NCBI GenBank assembly: GCA_017482485.1
Contig: JAFUMV010000117.1
Coordinates: 1 to 64,000 of the forward strand
From: Lachnospiraceae bacterium
GTDB lineage: Bacteria > Bacillota > Clostridia > Lachnospirales > Lachnospiraceae
Direction: 5' to 3'
DNA: 64,000 nt
Position 1 is the stretch's first letter. The number at the start of each line of letters is the position of its first letter. The position numbers and the translations under genes were made by a program. This document shows positions 1 through 8,298 of the stretch, in pieces. The notes under the pieces were generated by a model. That model worked only from the letters and a program-made list of their open reading frames with translations, was not told the DNA's origin and did no database searches.

Positions 1-32
1 TCATAATCCAGTGTAAAATGTAATTGAGCCAT
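1..32 (-). CDS. IS256-family transposase, N-terminal fragment (runs off the left edge)
   Basis: Only the first ten codons are in the window. Read on the minus strand from the ATG at 32 they give MAQLHFTLDY, which resembles the opening of IS256/Mutator-type transposases of Firmicutes. An AGAAAGGA ribosome site lies about 6 bases upstream. The DDE catalytic core would be outside the window. The family call rests on this short N-terminus and on the AT-rich terminal-repeat-like end just upstream, so it is likely but not certain. Confidence 0.5.
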   Translation of the reverse strand, partial: MAQLHFTLDY

Positions 33-135
33 AGTTTTTCCTTTCTTAGATGTTTGTTGTGGTGACTACATTTTAACCGAAAGGAACACTGTGTGCTCAT
101 TTTTTTTAATTAAATTTACACCATTATATAGACTT
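33..135 (-). mobile_element. Outer end of an IS256-like insertion sequence
   Basis: Between the transposase start and about 135 there is a non-coding leader ending in an AT-rich stretch at 111-135. Read outward-in it contains AAGTCTATATAATGGTGTAA, the style of terminal inverted repeat seen in IS256 relatives. The element boundary near 135 is inferred. The other end and the target duplication lie outside the window. Confidence 0.4.
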
Positions 136-230
136 GACCTAACCGGATCGATCCTCAGCACTCCAACTGTACGAACAGCTGAATCGATACACATCTGCAG
201 CTCAAAAATAGTGGAAAATAATCAAAACAC

Positions 231-259
231 TGGCGTTTTTCTCCTGAGTTTTATATAAT
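231..259 (+). promoter_or_regulatory. Weak candidate promoter ahead of the two-hairpin leader
   Basis: A perfect TATAAT at 254-259 sits 17 bases after TGGCGT at 231-236, a poor -35. Transcription would start near 266, at the very start of the first hairpin of the leader element, so that element would be the 5' end of the VOC gene transcript. Confidence 0.35.
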
Positions 260-262
260 GAA

Positions 263-333
263 GCCAGCAAGCGAAGCTTGCTGGCGCTACTTCGCAAAAA
301 GCGGAGCGTTTGCGAAGGATCCCGTAAGAGAAG
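263..333 (+). repeat. Two-hairpin leader element, copy A
   Basis: Hairpin 1 has a perfect 10-bp stem (263-272 with 276-285) closed by the GCGAAGC mini-loop. It is followed by the joint GCTACTTC, then hairpin 2 (290-298 with 309-317, 9 bp), which starts with CTTC and ends with GAAG, then a tail with CCCG and AAGAGAAG. The same order of parts, with different stem sequences but the same joints, recurs at 49448-49530. It directly precedes the ribosome site of the VOC gene. The function is unknown; a structured mRNA leader or a mobile hairpin repeat are the main options. Confidence 0.6.
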
Positions 334-359
334 TTTATCTGCAACAGATGGAGGATTAT

Positions 360-752
360 ATGGAACAGAAGATTTTGGGTGTACATCACATCGCATTAAA
401 GGCCTGCGGCATGGCCGAATTTGAAAAGACGATTCATTTTTATCATGATATTCTGGGAATGCCCATTGTGAGAACCTGGGGGGAAGGGACCGCCGCCATG
501 CTGGACACCGGTGCCGGTCTGATGGAGATTTTTTCAAACGCAGAGCAGGCGCTTGGGCAGGGAACGATCCGACATATGGCATTTGCAGTGAAGGATGTGG
601 ATGCCTGTGTGGAAGCCGTTCGGGCTGCAGGATATGAGATCACCACAGAACCGAAGGACATTGTTATTCCTTCTGAACCGCCGTTCCCGGCGAGAATCGC
701 ATTCTGTATCGGACCGGTTGGGGAGGAAATTGAATTTTTCGCAGAAAAGTGA
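360..752 (+). CDS. VOC-family (glyoxalase/bleomycin-resistance fold) protein
   Basis: A 130-residue cytoplasmic protein with the two-repeat vicinal oxygen chelate fold. The first beta strand GVHHIAL (residues 7-13), the middle RHMAFAV and the end EEIEFF carry the usual metal-ligand positions (His near 9-10, Glu near 125). I start at ATG 360 because ATGGAGG lies 5 bases upstream and the family normally begins at the GVHH strand. A reading from 258 would translate the hairpin leader. Members include lactoylglutathione lyases, epimerases and dioxygenases; the substrate cannot be read from sequence. It lies 66 bases ahead of the alpha-galactosidase gene on the same strand and may be cotranscribed. 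Confidence 0.85.
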   Translation: MEQKILGVHHIALKACGMAEFEKTIHFYHDILGMPIVRTWGEGTAAMLDTGAGLMEIFSNAEQALGQGTIRHMAFAVKDVDACVEAVRAAGYEITTEPKDIVIPSEPPFPARIAFCIGPVGEEIEFFAEK

Positions 753-818
753 TCTGCGCTTTTGTGAAAAAATATGAAATCAGAAAAATGAAAAAGCAGG
801 CAATAAGGAGGACAAAAC

Positions 819-2996
819 ATGTCGATCATCTACGATGCCCAAAACAAAACCTTTAAACTGGACACGAAAACCTCAAGCTATATCATCAAGGTATACGACG
901 AAAATTACCTGTTGAATCTTTACTACGGCGCGCCGATTCCGGAAACCTACATCAGCGGAAGAGAAATGCGCAGGCCCAACGCTTCTTTCAGTCTGGCGAA
1001 TCCAGTGATCGGGGAGCACGGCTTTACGCCGGATACTGCCCCTATGGAATATGGCTGCAACGGCGCAGGGGATTTTCGGATTTCAGCTCTTTCTGTGCGC
1101 AACGCAAACGGAGACAGCGTGACCGATATCCGCTATGTGGGACATAAAATTTATGCCGGAAAGCCTCAGATTCCCGGACAGCCGTCCACCTATGTAAACG
1201 ATGCGAGCGAGGCGGATACGCTGGAAATTTATGCCGAGGACAAGGTGACCGGCGTGCGGGTCACCCTTTATTATACAGTTTTTTCAACCTGCGGCGTCAT
1301 GACGCGGCGGGCGCGCGTGGAGAACACATCCTCCTGCGAATGTGAAATCGAGCGCGTATTCAGTCTGTGTGTGGATCTGCCCACCATGGATTATGATATG
1401 ATCACACTGTATGGCCGTCATTGCAGAGAGCGGGATGCAGAACGCCGCCCTCTCGCCCACGGGCTGCAGGGCGCAGAATCCAAAAGAGGTGTTTCCAGTC
1501 ATGCCCAGAATCCGTTTGTGGCGCTGGCAGAGCATGGCGCAGATGAGCGTCACGGCGATGTTTACGGATTCAATCTGGTGTATTCCGGAAACTTTTCTGC
1601 GCTGGCGGAGTGCGACTTTAACGGCACGACCAGATTGATCATGGGCATCAATCCGGTGGATTTCGGATGGAAGCTGGCGCCCGGAGAGTACTTTGATGCG
1701 CCGGAGGCGGTAATGGTTTTTACGGAAGAGGGCATCGGTGAGATGAGCCGCATCTTCCATCGTTTTTACAATTCCAATCTGATCAGAGGACGCTGGAAAA
1801 CAGAAAAGAGACCGCTTCTGATCAACAGCTGGGAAGCGGCGTATTTCGATTTTGACACGGAAAAGCTGGTGGCATTTGCAAAAGAAGCGAAGAAGCTGGG
1901 CATTGAAATGCTGGTGATGGATGATGGCTGGTTCGGCAAGCGAAATGACGATACCACATCCTTGGGTGACTGGTTTGTCAATGAAGAGAAGCTTCCGGGA
2001 GGTCTTGCGCCTTTGATCGAACGGGTTAATGCGGAGGGATTGAAGTTCGGCATCTGGTATGAGCCGGAGATGATTTCTCCCGAGTCCGAACTGTTTAAGG
2101 CCCATCCCGACTGGCATGTGCATGTGGACGGACGTGTTCCCATGCTGGGACGCCATCAGTATGTGCTGGATGTGTCCCGGGAGGATGTGAGAGAGAACAT
2201 CTGGCAGCAGATGTATGAGGTGCTTTCCAGGAATAAAATTGATTACATAAAGTGGGATTTTAACCGCAACATTTCGGATGCGGGCTCGGCGCTGCTTCCG
2301 GCGGACCGTAAAAAAGAGTTTTTCCACCGCTTTATTCTGGGAACTTACGATCTGATGAACCGGCTTGTGACCACCTTCCCGGACATTCTGTTTGAAAACT
2401 GCTCCGGCGGAGGCGGACGTTTTGATCCGGCGATGCTCTATTACTCTCCGCAGATCTGGGCCAGCGACAACACGGATCCGATTGAACGCCTTTATATTCA
2501 GTTCGGCACATCCATGTGTTATCCCGCCTCATCCATGGGTGCTCATGTTTCCGCCTGCAGCCGCACCGGCTATGAAACAAAGGGAAATGTGGCCCTCTGG
2601 GGAACCTTCGGCTATGAGCTGGATCCGAGAAAACTAACGGCTGAGGAAGCAGAAATCGTGAAGAAACAGGTGGCAGAGTATCATGATTCCTATGATCTGA
2701 TTCACTATGGCGATCTGTATCGTCTGGTATCTCCTTTTGACAATCCGTACAGAGCGATCTGGCAGTTTGTTTCGCCAAAAAAGGACCGCTTTATGGTGAC
2801 GCTTGTGACGATGCGCAGACAGGCCGACAAAAAGGTGATCGTAAAACTGCAGGGTCTGGATCCGGACAAGCGGTATCGCAATGAAACAACCGGAGAAGTG
2901 TGCTCGGGAGCATGGCTGATGAAGGCCGGTCTGGTTCTGGGATACGCTGCCTATGAGTCAGGAGAAAGCTGCGTTGTATATTTCAGCGAAGTGTGA
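819..2996 (+). CDS. GH36 alpha-galactosidase
   Basis: A 725-residue enzyme of normal length for intracellular GH36 alpha-galactosidases, which release terminal alpha-galactose from melibiose, raffinose and related sugars. It has an N-terminal beta-sandwich (about 1-330), a TIM barrel (about 330-620) and a C-terminal beta domain. The barrel carries MDDGWFG, then YIKWDFNR with nucleophile Asp480, and ASDNTD with acid/base Asp550; both match family spacing. There is no signal peptide, so it works in the cytoplasm. AAGGAGG at 805-811 sets the start. The lactonase-type gene follows after 15 bases, suggesting an operon. Confidence 0.95.
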   Translation: MSIIYDAQNKTFKLDTKTSSYIIKVYDENYLLNLYYGAPIPETYISGREMRRPNASFSLANPVIGEHGFTPDTAPMEYGCNGAGDFRISALSVRNANGDSVTDIRYVGHKIYAGKPQIPGQPSTYVNDASEADTLEIYAEDKVTGVRVTLYYTVFSTCGVMTRRARVENTSSCECEIERVFSLCVDLPTMDYDMITLYGRHCRERDAERRPLAHGLQGAESKRGVSSHAQNPFVALAEHGADERHGDVYGFNLVYSGNFSALAECDFNGTTRLIMGINPVDFGWKLAPGEYFDAPEAVMVFTEEGIGEMSRIFHRFYNSNLIRGRWKTEKRPLLINSWEAAYFDFDTEKLVAFAKEAKKLGIEMLVMDDGWFGKRNDDTTSLGDWFVNEEKLPGGLAPLIERVNAEGLKFGIWYEPEMISPESELFKAHPDWHVHVDGRVPMLGRHQYVLDVSREDVRENIWQQMYEVLSRNKIDYIKWDFNRNISDAGSALLPADRKKEFFHRFILGTYDLMNRLVTTFPDILFENCSGGGGRFDPAMLYYSPQIWASDNTDPIERLYIQFGTSMCYPASSMGAHVSACSRTGYETKGNVALWGTFGYELDPRKLTAEEAEIVKKQVAEYHDSYDLIHYGDLYRLVSPFDNPYRAIWQFVSPKKDRFMVTLVTMRRQADKKVIVKLQGLDPDKRYRNETTGEVCSGAWLMKAGLVLGYAAYESGESCVVYFSEV

Positions 2997-3011
2997 TAAA
3001 GAGGAGAAGAG

Positions 3012-4073
3012 ATGAGAAACAATTATAAAATTTATGTGGGGACCTATGCGAAAGAGGAGAAAGCAGGAATTTTATGCTATCGGCTGGCGGCCGGGCAGCG
3101 GAAAATGGAACTGCAGTTTTCAAAGGCAGGGATCGATAATCCTTCCTATCTGACCGTTTCGGAAGATAAAAAATTCCTTTATGCGGTGATGGAAACTTTT
3201 GAGCACTGCGGTCAGGTGGGCGGCGGAATCAGCGCCTACAGATGCGATGAGGACTCGCTGGAGCTGCTCAACAGACTGGGGACGAAGGGAACGGCGCCCT
3301 GTCATGTCCTGCTGGATGAAAAACATGGCATCGTGTATGTTGGAAATTATAAAAGCGGAAGCCTTTCCGTGTTTGCGTTGGAAAAGAACGGAAGCCTTGG
3401 CGGCATGTCAGATTTTAAGCAGCATCAGGGAAAGGGACAAAATCCCAAGCGTCAGGAAGGCCCTCATGTGCATTTCTGCGGATTTTCTCCGGAAAAGGAC
3501 GGAATCTGGTGCGTGGACCTGGGACTGGACAGGATGTTTTACTATGAAACTGATTTTGAAAAGAAGACACTTGCGCACAATGCAGCCAGAGACATTGTCT
3601 TTCCGGGAGGCAGCGGGCCGAGACATTTCATTTTCAACCCGAAAAACAACAGGATGATGTATGCGGTTGGGGAGCTGAGCTGCGAGGTTTATGCGATAGA
3701 GATTTCAGCATCGGACAGCAGAATTTTGCAGCAGGTTTCTGCGCTGGAAGATGCGGAGCAGCAAAATACCTGTGCAGCCATCAAATGTTCCGAAGATGGC
3801 CGTTTTCTCTATGTGTCCAACAGAGGGGACGACAGCATTGCGGTGTTTGCAATCGATGAAAATACCGGCCTTCTGGAACGGATTCAGGTGATGAAGAGCG
3901 GCGGAAAAAATCCCCGGGATCTTCTGGTGGTGGAGGATATGGTTCTTGCTGCGCATCAGGGCAGTGATAACATCACCGTGTTCTATCGGGATGAAAAGAC
4001 CGGACTTTTGACCAGAGAGCAGGAAGAAATCAGCTGCCACTCACCGGTTTGCCTGGTGGCGGTAATGGATTAA
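3012..4073 (+). CDS. Lactonase-family seven-bladed beta-propeller (6-phosphogluconolactonase type)
   Basis: A 353-residue protein of the Pgl/YkgB-like lactonase family (COG2706). Repeated blade motifs are visible, including IYVGTY at the start, NPSYLTVS, KFLYAV, GTAPCHV, GPHVHFCGFSP, GSGPRHFIFNP and RFLYVSNRGDDSIAVF. Known relatives hydrolyse 6-phosphogluconolactone in the pentose phosphate pathway, but many act on other lactones or are untested. It is cytoplasmic, with no signal peptide. It follows the GH36 gene by 15 bases with a GAGGAGA ribosome site, so a role in processing a sugar released by that enzyme is a reasonable inference. Confidence 0.85.
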   Translation: MRNNYKIYVGTYAKEEKAGILCYRLAAGQRKMELQFSKAGIDNPSYLTVSEDKKFLYAVMETFEHCGQVGGGISAYRCDEDSLELLNRLGTKGTAPCHVLLDEKHGIVYVGNYKSGSLSVFALEKNGSLGGMSDFKQHQGKGQNPKRQEGPHVHFCGFSPEKDGIWCVDLGLDRMFYYETDFEKKTLAHNAARDIVFPGGSGPRHFIFNPKNNRMMYAVGELSCEVYAIEISASDSRILQQVSALEDAEQQNTCAAIKCSEDGRFLYVSNRGDDSIAVFAIDENTGLLERIQVMKSGGKNPRDLLVVEDMVLAAHQGSDNITVFYRDEKTGLLTREQEEISCHSPVCLVAVMD

Positions 4074-4086
4074 TGTTGTATCGGAA

Positions 4087-4634
4087 ATGAGCGATGAAGC
4101 GCCGCTGATCGGTCCCGATATTTTATCGGGAATTTTAGTGAAAGCGACAGGGCAGTCGGTTTATGATTTCGCCACAGAAAATCTATTTTCGCCGCTGGAA
4201 ATTGTTGTTGAAAATAGTTTGACATTTCACAGCAAAAAAGAGCAAATGGCGTTTAACCAGGCTACGAATATCAGCGGATGGGTGGCTGACCCGATGGGAA
4301 TTCATACAGCGGGGTGGGGGCTTACGCCCATGGATATGGCAAAGATCGGTCAGTTATATTTAAATGGCGGCATGTGGGACGGCAAGCGGATTGTATCGCA
4401 AAAATGGGTGGAAGAAAGCACTAGGGAACACAGCAGATGGAAAAAGCCGAATCTGCCATATGGATATTTATGGTGGGTAAATGAAAATGGATTTGCTGCC
4501 ATGGGAGACGGAGGAAATATAATTTATGTCAATACGGGAAAAAAATAGTGGTTTCGATGGCTGCTCTTTTTGTCCCCAAAGCCGGAGACAGAATAGAACT
4601 GATTCAGAAATATATCGAGCCAATGTTTGAGTAA
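4087..4634 (+). pseudogene. Serine beta-lactamase-like hydrolase, decayed fragment
   Basis: The region encodes the C-terminal half of a class C beta-lactamase/esterase-like protein (ILVKATGQSVYDF, HTAGWGLTPMDMAKIGQLYL, YGYLWWV). The N-terminal part with the SxxK nucleophile is absent, and there is no clear ribosome site at 4087. The open frame stops at 4548 just after a run of seven A. One added base restores the family C-terminus (VVSMAALFVPKAGDRI to EPMFE, stop 4632-4634). So it is broken at both ends: a 5' deletion and a one-base frameshift in a homopolymer. Confidence 0.8.
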
Positions 4635-4643
4635 GACTGGTAA

Positions 4644-4673
4644 AATAGTGCGCGTAAAACGCGCACTATTTTT
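4644..4673. terminator. Rho-independent terminator (bidirectional)
   Basis: AATAGTGCGCG at 4644-4654 pairs perfectly with 4660-4670 around a 5-base loop and is followed by T residues. It separates the decayed hydrolase from the convergent LacI gene and can serve both strands. Confidence 0.85.
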
Positions 4674-4683
4674 ATGCATCCTT

Positions 4684-5703
4684 TTAAAATAAAGAAATCA
4701 CCGACTGACGTTCCACGATTTCCACATCCATAACGATATGAGAGTCAGCAGGCGCTTTTCCTGTCCGGATTCGTTCCAGCAGCATACGGGTAGCCAGCAG
4801 TGCCTTTTCCCGAACATTTTGTGAAATCGATGTCAATTTGGGGGATATGATCTGGCATAATTGCAAATTGTCATATCCGACTACTGACAGATTGATCGGA
4901 ATCCTGAAACCGCCCAGACGCGCACCTTCCATAAGGCCTGCGGCACAAATATCAGCTGTAGTGACGACAGCTGTGATAGGGCTGGAAAGAGAAGCTATCT
5001 TTTTGCCAGCGGCAATTCCGCCTTCATAGCTTGGGGAATAACTGAAAACATATTCCGGTCGGTATGGAATGCCGCTTTCGCTGAGCGCACGTTTATATCC
5101 GTCCAGACGTTGTGTAAGCAGAGGATTTCCCTCATAGTCGGCAACAAAAGCGATGTGGGAATGTCCGTGGTTTATGACATATCTGGTGGAAAGGTAAAGT
5201 CCTTTATTGTCATCAGAGCATATATTAATAACTCCGTCATAATTTTTTTGATTATCGAATATGGCGATCGGACATGGTGCCTTGGCCAAAAAATCATGGA
5301 ATAATTCATGATTATCCGGATAAAGAAAGATGATTCCATCGATATTCCACGTTTTTACAAGTGCATTCAGATCCTCTTTGTGCGTGACGGAACGAACCAT
5401 GGTGTAATATCCGCTGCTGCGCAATTCGTTCTCGATCGCCCCAATCATAGTGCTTACATATGGATTTTCCATATATATCGCTGCCTCATCGGGTTTGTTA
5501 ATCGAAATAATGATAGCAATGATATTTGAGGTTTTATTTGTCAAACTCCGCGCGCTCTGATTGGGAACATAATCATATTCCTTAATAATCTGATTTACCT
5601 TTTCAATTGTCTGGGCTGAAACCCGATTATGCTTGCCGTTGATAACATTGGAAACGGTCATCATGCTGACACCGGCTTTTTCAGCTATATCTTTTAAAGT
5701 CAT
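4684..5703 (-). CDS. LacI-family transcriptional repressor
   Basis: A 339-residue sugar-responsive repressor. The N-terminal helix-turn-helix and hinge are clear (TLKDIAEKAGVSMMTVSNVINGK written here in parts: TLKDIAEKAGVS then MMTVSNVING, residues 2-24), followed by a periplasmic-binding-protein-like effector domain to about 335. I choose the ATG at 5703, which has GAGGTG about 8 bases upstream, over an in-frame GTG at 5712. It is divergent from the binding protein and permease genes, and the shared region holds a LacI-type palindrome, so it very probably represses that importer and the GH31 gene until the sugar is present. Confidence 0.93.
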   Translation of the reverse strand: MTLKDIAEKAGVSMMTVSNVINGKHNRVSAQTIEKVNQIIKEYDYVPNQSARSLTNKTSNIIAIIISINKPDEAAIYMENPYVSTMIGAIENELRSSGYYTMVRSVTHKEDLNALVKTWNIDGIIFLYPDNHELFHDFLAKAPCPIAIFDNQKNYDGVINICSDDNKGLYLSTRYVINHGHSHIAFVADYEGNPLLTQRLDGYKRALSESGIPYRPEYVFSYSPSYEGGIAAGKKIASLSSPITAVVTTADICAAGLMEGARLGGFRIPINLSVVGYDNLQLCQIISPKLTSISQNVREKALLATRMLLERIRTGKAPADSHIVMDVEIVERQSVISLF

Positions 5704-5857
5704 ATAAATCACCTCACAAAGTTTAAATAAACCTGCTTTATGGTGCTTATTATACCTTTTTTAAACTAAAAAATCAATAATAGAATTGCCTAATGGTAAA
5801 AATGCACAATTTGACGGCCTGAAAAATGTGTATAAGAACGAAATAGCATGAAAGGCG

Positions 5858-5907
5858 TTGACAAAATAATATAATCATGATACTTTAACATTAAGTTTAG
5901 CGCTAAA
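5858..5907 (+). promoter_or_regulatory. Promoter and LacI-type operator for the sugar ABC transporter operon
   Basis: TTGACA at 5858-5863, a 17-base spacer and TACTTT at 5881-5886 with an extended TGA just before it form a good promoter. The perfect palindrome TTTAGCGCTAAA at 5896-5907, with the central CG typical of LacI-family operators, falls at the expected start of transcription. Bound repressor there would block initiation. Confidence 0.8.
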
Positions 5908-5946
5908 TCACACGAAGATGAAAGAGAAGATAAGGAGGATTTAAAA

Positions 5947-7311
5947 ATGATGAAAAAGATTACCGCAATGATGCTGATGACTTCATTGGCAGTATCCAGT
6001 CTGGCAGGATGTGGTTCAGGCAGTGCCTCGGGAGAAAACAGTGCAGCTGTTGAAGTTCCTACGGAGCCTTTTGGCGACACGATCAAGTATGATCCGTCGG
6101 TGGAAATCAATGACGGCAAAGACATCACTGTTGAGCTTTGGGAGTGGGGCAGTGACGATTTATTCCAGCAGGCGATTGACGGATATACAGCAATTCATCC
6201 CAATGTAACCATCAAGCTGGTGAACAACCCGTGGGAAGATTACTGGACAAAACTGCCGCTGGCATTGAGCGGAGAAAATGGACCGGCAATTTTTAACGTA
6301 CATAACAGCTATCATGAAAACCTGATCAACTATATGGCTCCGCTGGAAATTCCGCTGGAAGATCTGCAGGCAGATTTTACCGGTGTGGATGCCCATGTGA
6401 TTGACGGGGAAGTTTATTACATCGACTACGGCATGATGACAGGTACTGTTTATTATAACAAAGATATGTGGACTGCTGCAGGACTTACTGAGGCTGATAT
6501 TCCGAAAACATGGGATGAGATGCGTGAAGTTGCAAAGAAGCTGACGATTAAGGATGGAGATAAACTTATTCAGGCCGGACTGAATTTCAACGATGATTTC
6601 CATCAGAATTATTTACTGGGTCTGAACTATCAGTTAGGCGAAAATCTGTTCCAGGAAGACGGCAAAACGCCGAATGTAAACTCTGATGCCATGAAACAGG
6701 TGATGCAGATGCTGGTTGATATGTATGAAGTGGATGGCATCGGTTCCAAGGATTTCGGAGAAAAAGGTGCTGACAGCTTTGGTCAGGGACAGTCCGCAAT
6801 GGTTATCCAGTGGGGACACTACTATAACACTTTACAGACAACCTGGAGCAACATCAACTTTGGTGTATTTGAAATTCCCACATTTGATGGAAATCCTTAT
6901 GCATACAACCGTTACAACGGTGAATCCACCTTTGGTGTAAACAAAAATGCGCCTGCAGATCAGCAGGCAGTCGCACAGGACTTCATCAAGTATTTCCTGG
7001 CAAATGATGAAATTCAGATTGCATTTAACCTGGCCATGAGCACATTCCCCGCGAAAAAGTCTCTGGCAGGCAATGAGCAGATTCTGGCAAATCCTTCGCT
7101 GGCAGTACTGGCAGAACATATTGATCACTATATCTGGCCGGGTTCCATGCCTTCCACAATGGAAACCTCTTTAAAGAAAGCCGGACAGGACATTTTCTTT
7201 AACGGAGTTGATATTGATACCGCGCTGAACGAAGCACAGGAAAATATCATCAGAGATATGCAGAACAGTACTTTTACTTCTGTTGAGAATCTTTATAAAT
7301 ATGCAAAATAA
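5947..7311 (+). CDS. Sugar ABC transporter substrate-binding lipoprotein (CUT1 type)
   Basis: A 454-residue extracellular solute-binding protein of the SBP_bac_1 family. The signal peptide ends in lipobox LAGC with lipidated Cys22, followed by a Ser/Gly-rich linker, so it is anchored outside the membrane. It captures an oligosaccharide and delivers it to the two permeases downstream. AAGGAGG just upstream fixes the start. It is first in the operon behind the LacI operator. The linked GH31 enzyme suggests an alpha-glucoside as ligand, which is inference. No ATPase gene is present; CUT1 systems often share a distant MsmK-type ATPase. Confidence 0.93.
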   Translation: MMKKITAMMLMTSLAVSSLAGCGSGSASGENSAAVEVPTEPFGDTIKYDPSVEINDGKDITVELWEWGSDDLFQQAIDGYTAIHPNVTIKLVNNPWEDYWTKLPLALSGENGPAIFNVHNSYHENLINYMAPLEIPLEDLQADFTGVDAHVIDGEVYYIDYGMMTGTVYYNKDMWTAAGLTEADIPKTWDEMREVAKKLTIKDGDKLIQAGLNFNDDFHQNYLLGLNYQLGENLFQEDGKTPNVNSDAMKQVMQMLVDMYEVDGIGSKDFGEKGADSFGQGQSAMVIQWGHYYNTLQTTWSNINFGVFEIPTFDGNPYAYNRYNGESTFGVNKNAPADQQAVAQDFIKYFLANDEIQIAFNLAMSTFPAKKSLAGNEQILANPSLAVLAEHIDHYIWPGSMPSTMETSLKKAGQDIFFNGVDIDTALNEAQENIIRDMQNSTFTSVENLYKYAK

Positions 7312-7407
7312 GAAAGTACGAGACTGTTAAGAGTTGAACCGACAAAAGGATACCGGGAATATGCGTTTTCGGTATCCTTGCCGTATAGAGGAGAGGGAGG
7401 TTCCCAT

Positions 7408-8286
7408 ATGTTTAAAAAATCACATCCGCTGCAAAGCAAAAGCGAAATTATTCTTCGTAATATTGTAGTGATTGCAATGGTGATCTTTTTTACCGTCTTT
7501 TTGATCATTCCCATTGGAATTGCTTTTGCAGGAAGTTTTCATGAATGGAATCCATTGAGCGGAACTTATAACTTTTTGGGTCTGAAAAATTATATCGATG
7601 TTTTTTCCAGTGGTTTATTCTGGACATCCATGTTAAACACCCTGATTTTTTCCGTAGTAGTAATTATTTTCCGTGTAGGATTAGGCCTGGGAATTGCTTA
7701 CGCAATATATTCTTCCCTTGTAAAATATAAAAGCTTTTTCCGTGCAGTTTATTATATGCCCGTGGTAACGCCTATGGTTGCGGTGGCATTTGTATGGAAA
7801 TTTATGTACAATCCCCAGATCGGTACGATCAATCAGATCTTTGGTCTGGATATCAACTGGCTGATGAATCCAAAAACAGCCTTACTGGCAGTGATGATCA
7901 TGACAATCTGGAAAGACTTCGGTTATGCGGTTGTTATGTATATGGCAGGTCTTTACTCCCTTCCGACGGATGCGCTGGAAGCGGCAAAGGTTGACGGTGC
8001 AAATGCATGGCAGACATTTCGATATATCACTTTGCCTTTGTTAAAGCCCATGACCCTTTTTGTTGTGATTACCTCCATTATTTCCTATATTCAGGCATAT
8101 GTTCAGATTTTGATCATGACCGAAGGCGGCCCCGGCACAACGACATACCTGGCATCTTACATTATCTATGATGAAGCTTTTGTAAAATATAACTTTGGTT
8201 ATGCATCCGCATTATCCTTTGTACTGTTTGTGATCACCGCTGTATTTACGTGGTTATCATTCCGTGTTTCCGGATCTCAGGAATAG
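7408..8286 (+). CDS. Sugar ABC transporter permease, MalF/UgpA-like
   Basis: A 292-residue inner-membrane subunit with six predicted membrane segments. The cytoplasmic loop EAAKVDGANAWQTF (EAA motif) that docks the ATPase is clear, followed by TLPLLKP. The start at 7408 is chosen for GGGAGG 7 bases upstream; an in-frame extension to 7378 lacks one. It pairs with the next permease to form the channel for the sugar delivered by the upstream lipoprotein. Confidence 0.92.
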   Translation: MFKKSHPLQSKSEIILRNIVVIAMVIFFTVFLIIPIGIAFAGSFHEWNPLSGTYNFLGLKNYIDVFSSGLFWTSMLNTLIFSVVVIIFRVGLGLGIAYAIYSSLVKYKSFFRAVYYMPVVTPMVAVAFVWKFMYNPQIGTINQIFGLDINWLMNPKTALLAVMIMTIWKDFGYAVVMYMAGLYSLPTDALEAAKVDGANAWQTFRYITLPLLKPMTLFVVITSIISYIQAYVQILIMTEGGPGTTTYLASYIIYDEAFVKYNFGYASALSFVLFVITAVFTWLSFRVSGSQE

Positions 8287-8298
8287 GAGGAATTGGAT

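Noticed and set aside
1284..2327. Minus-strand open frame of 347 codons
   Set aside because: It overlaps the GH36 gene completely, is rich in Arg/His/Cys and matches no known fold.
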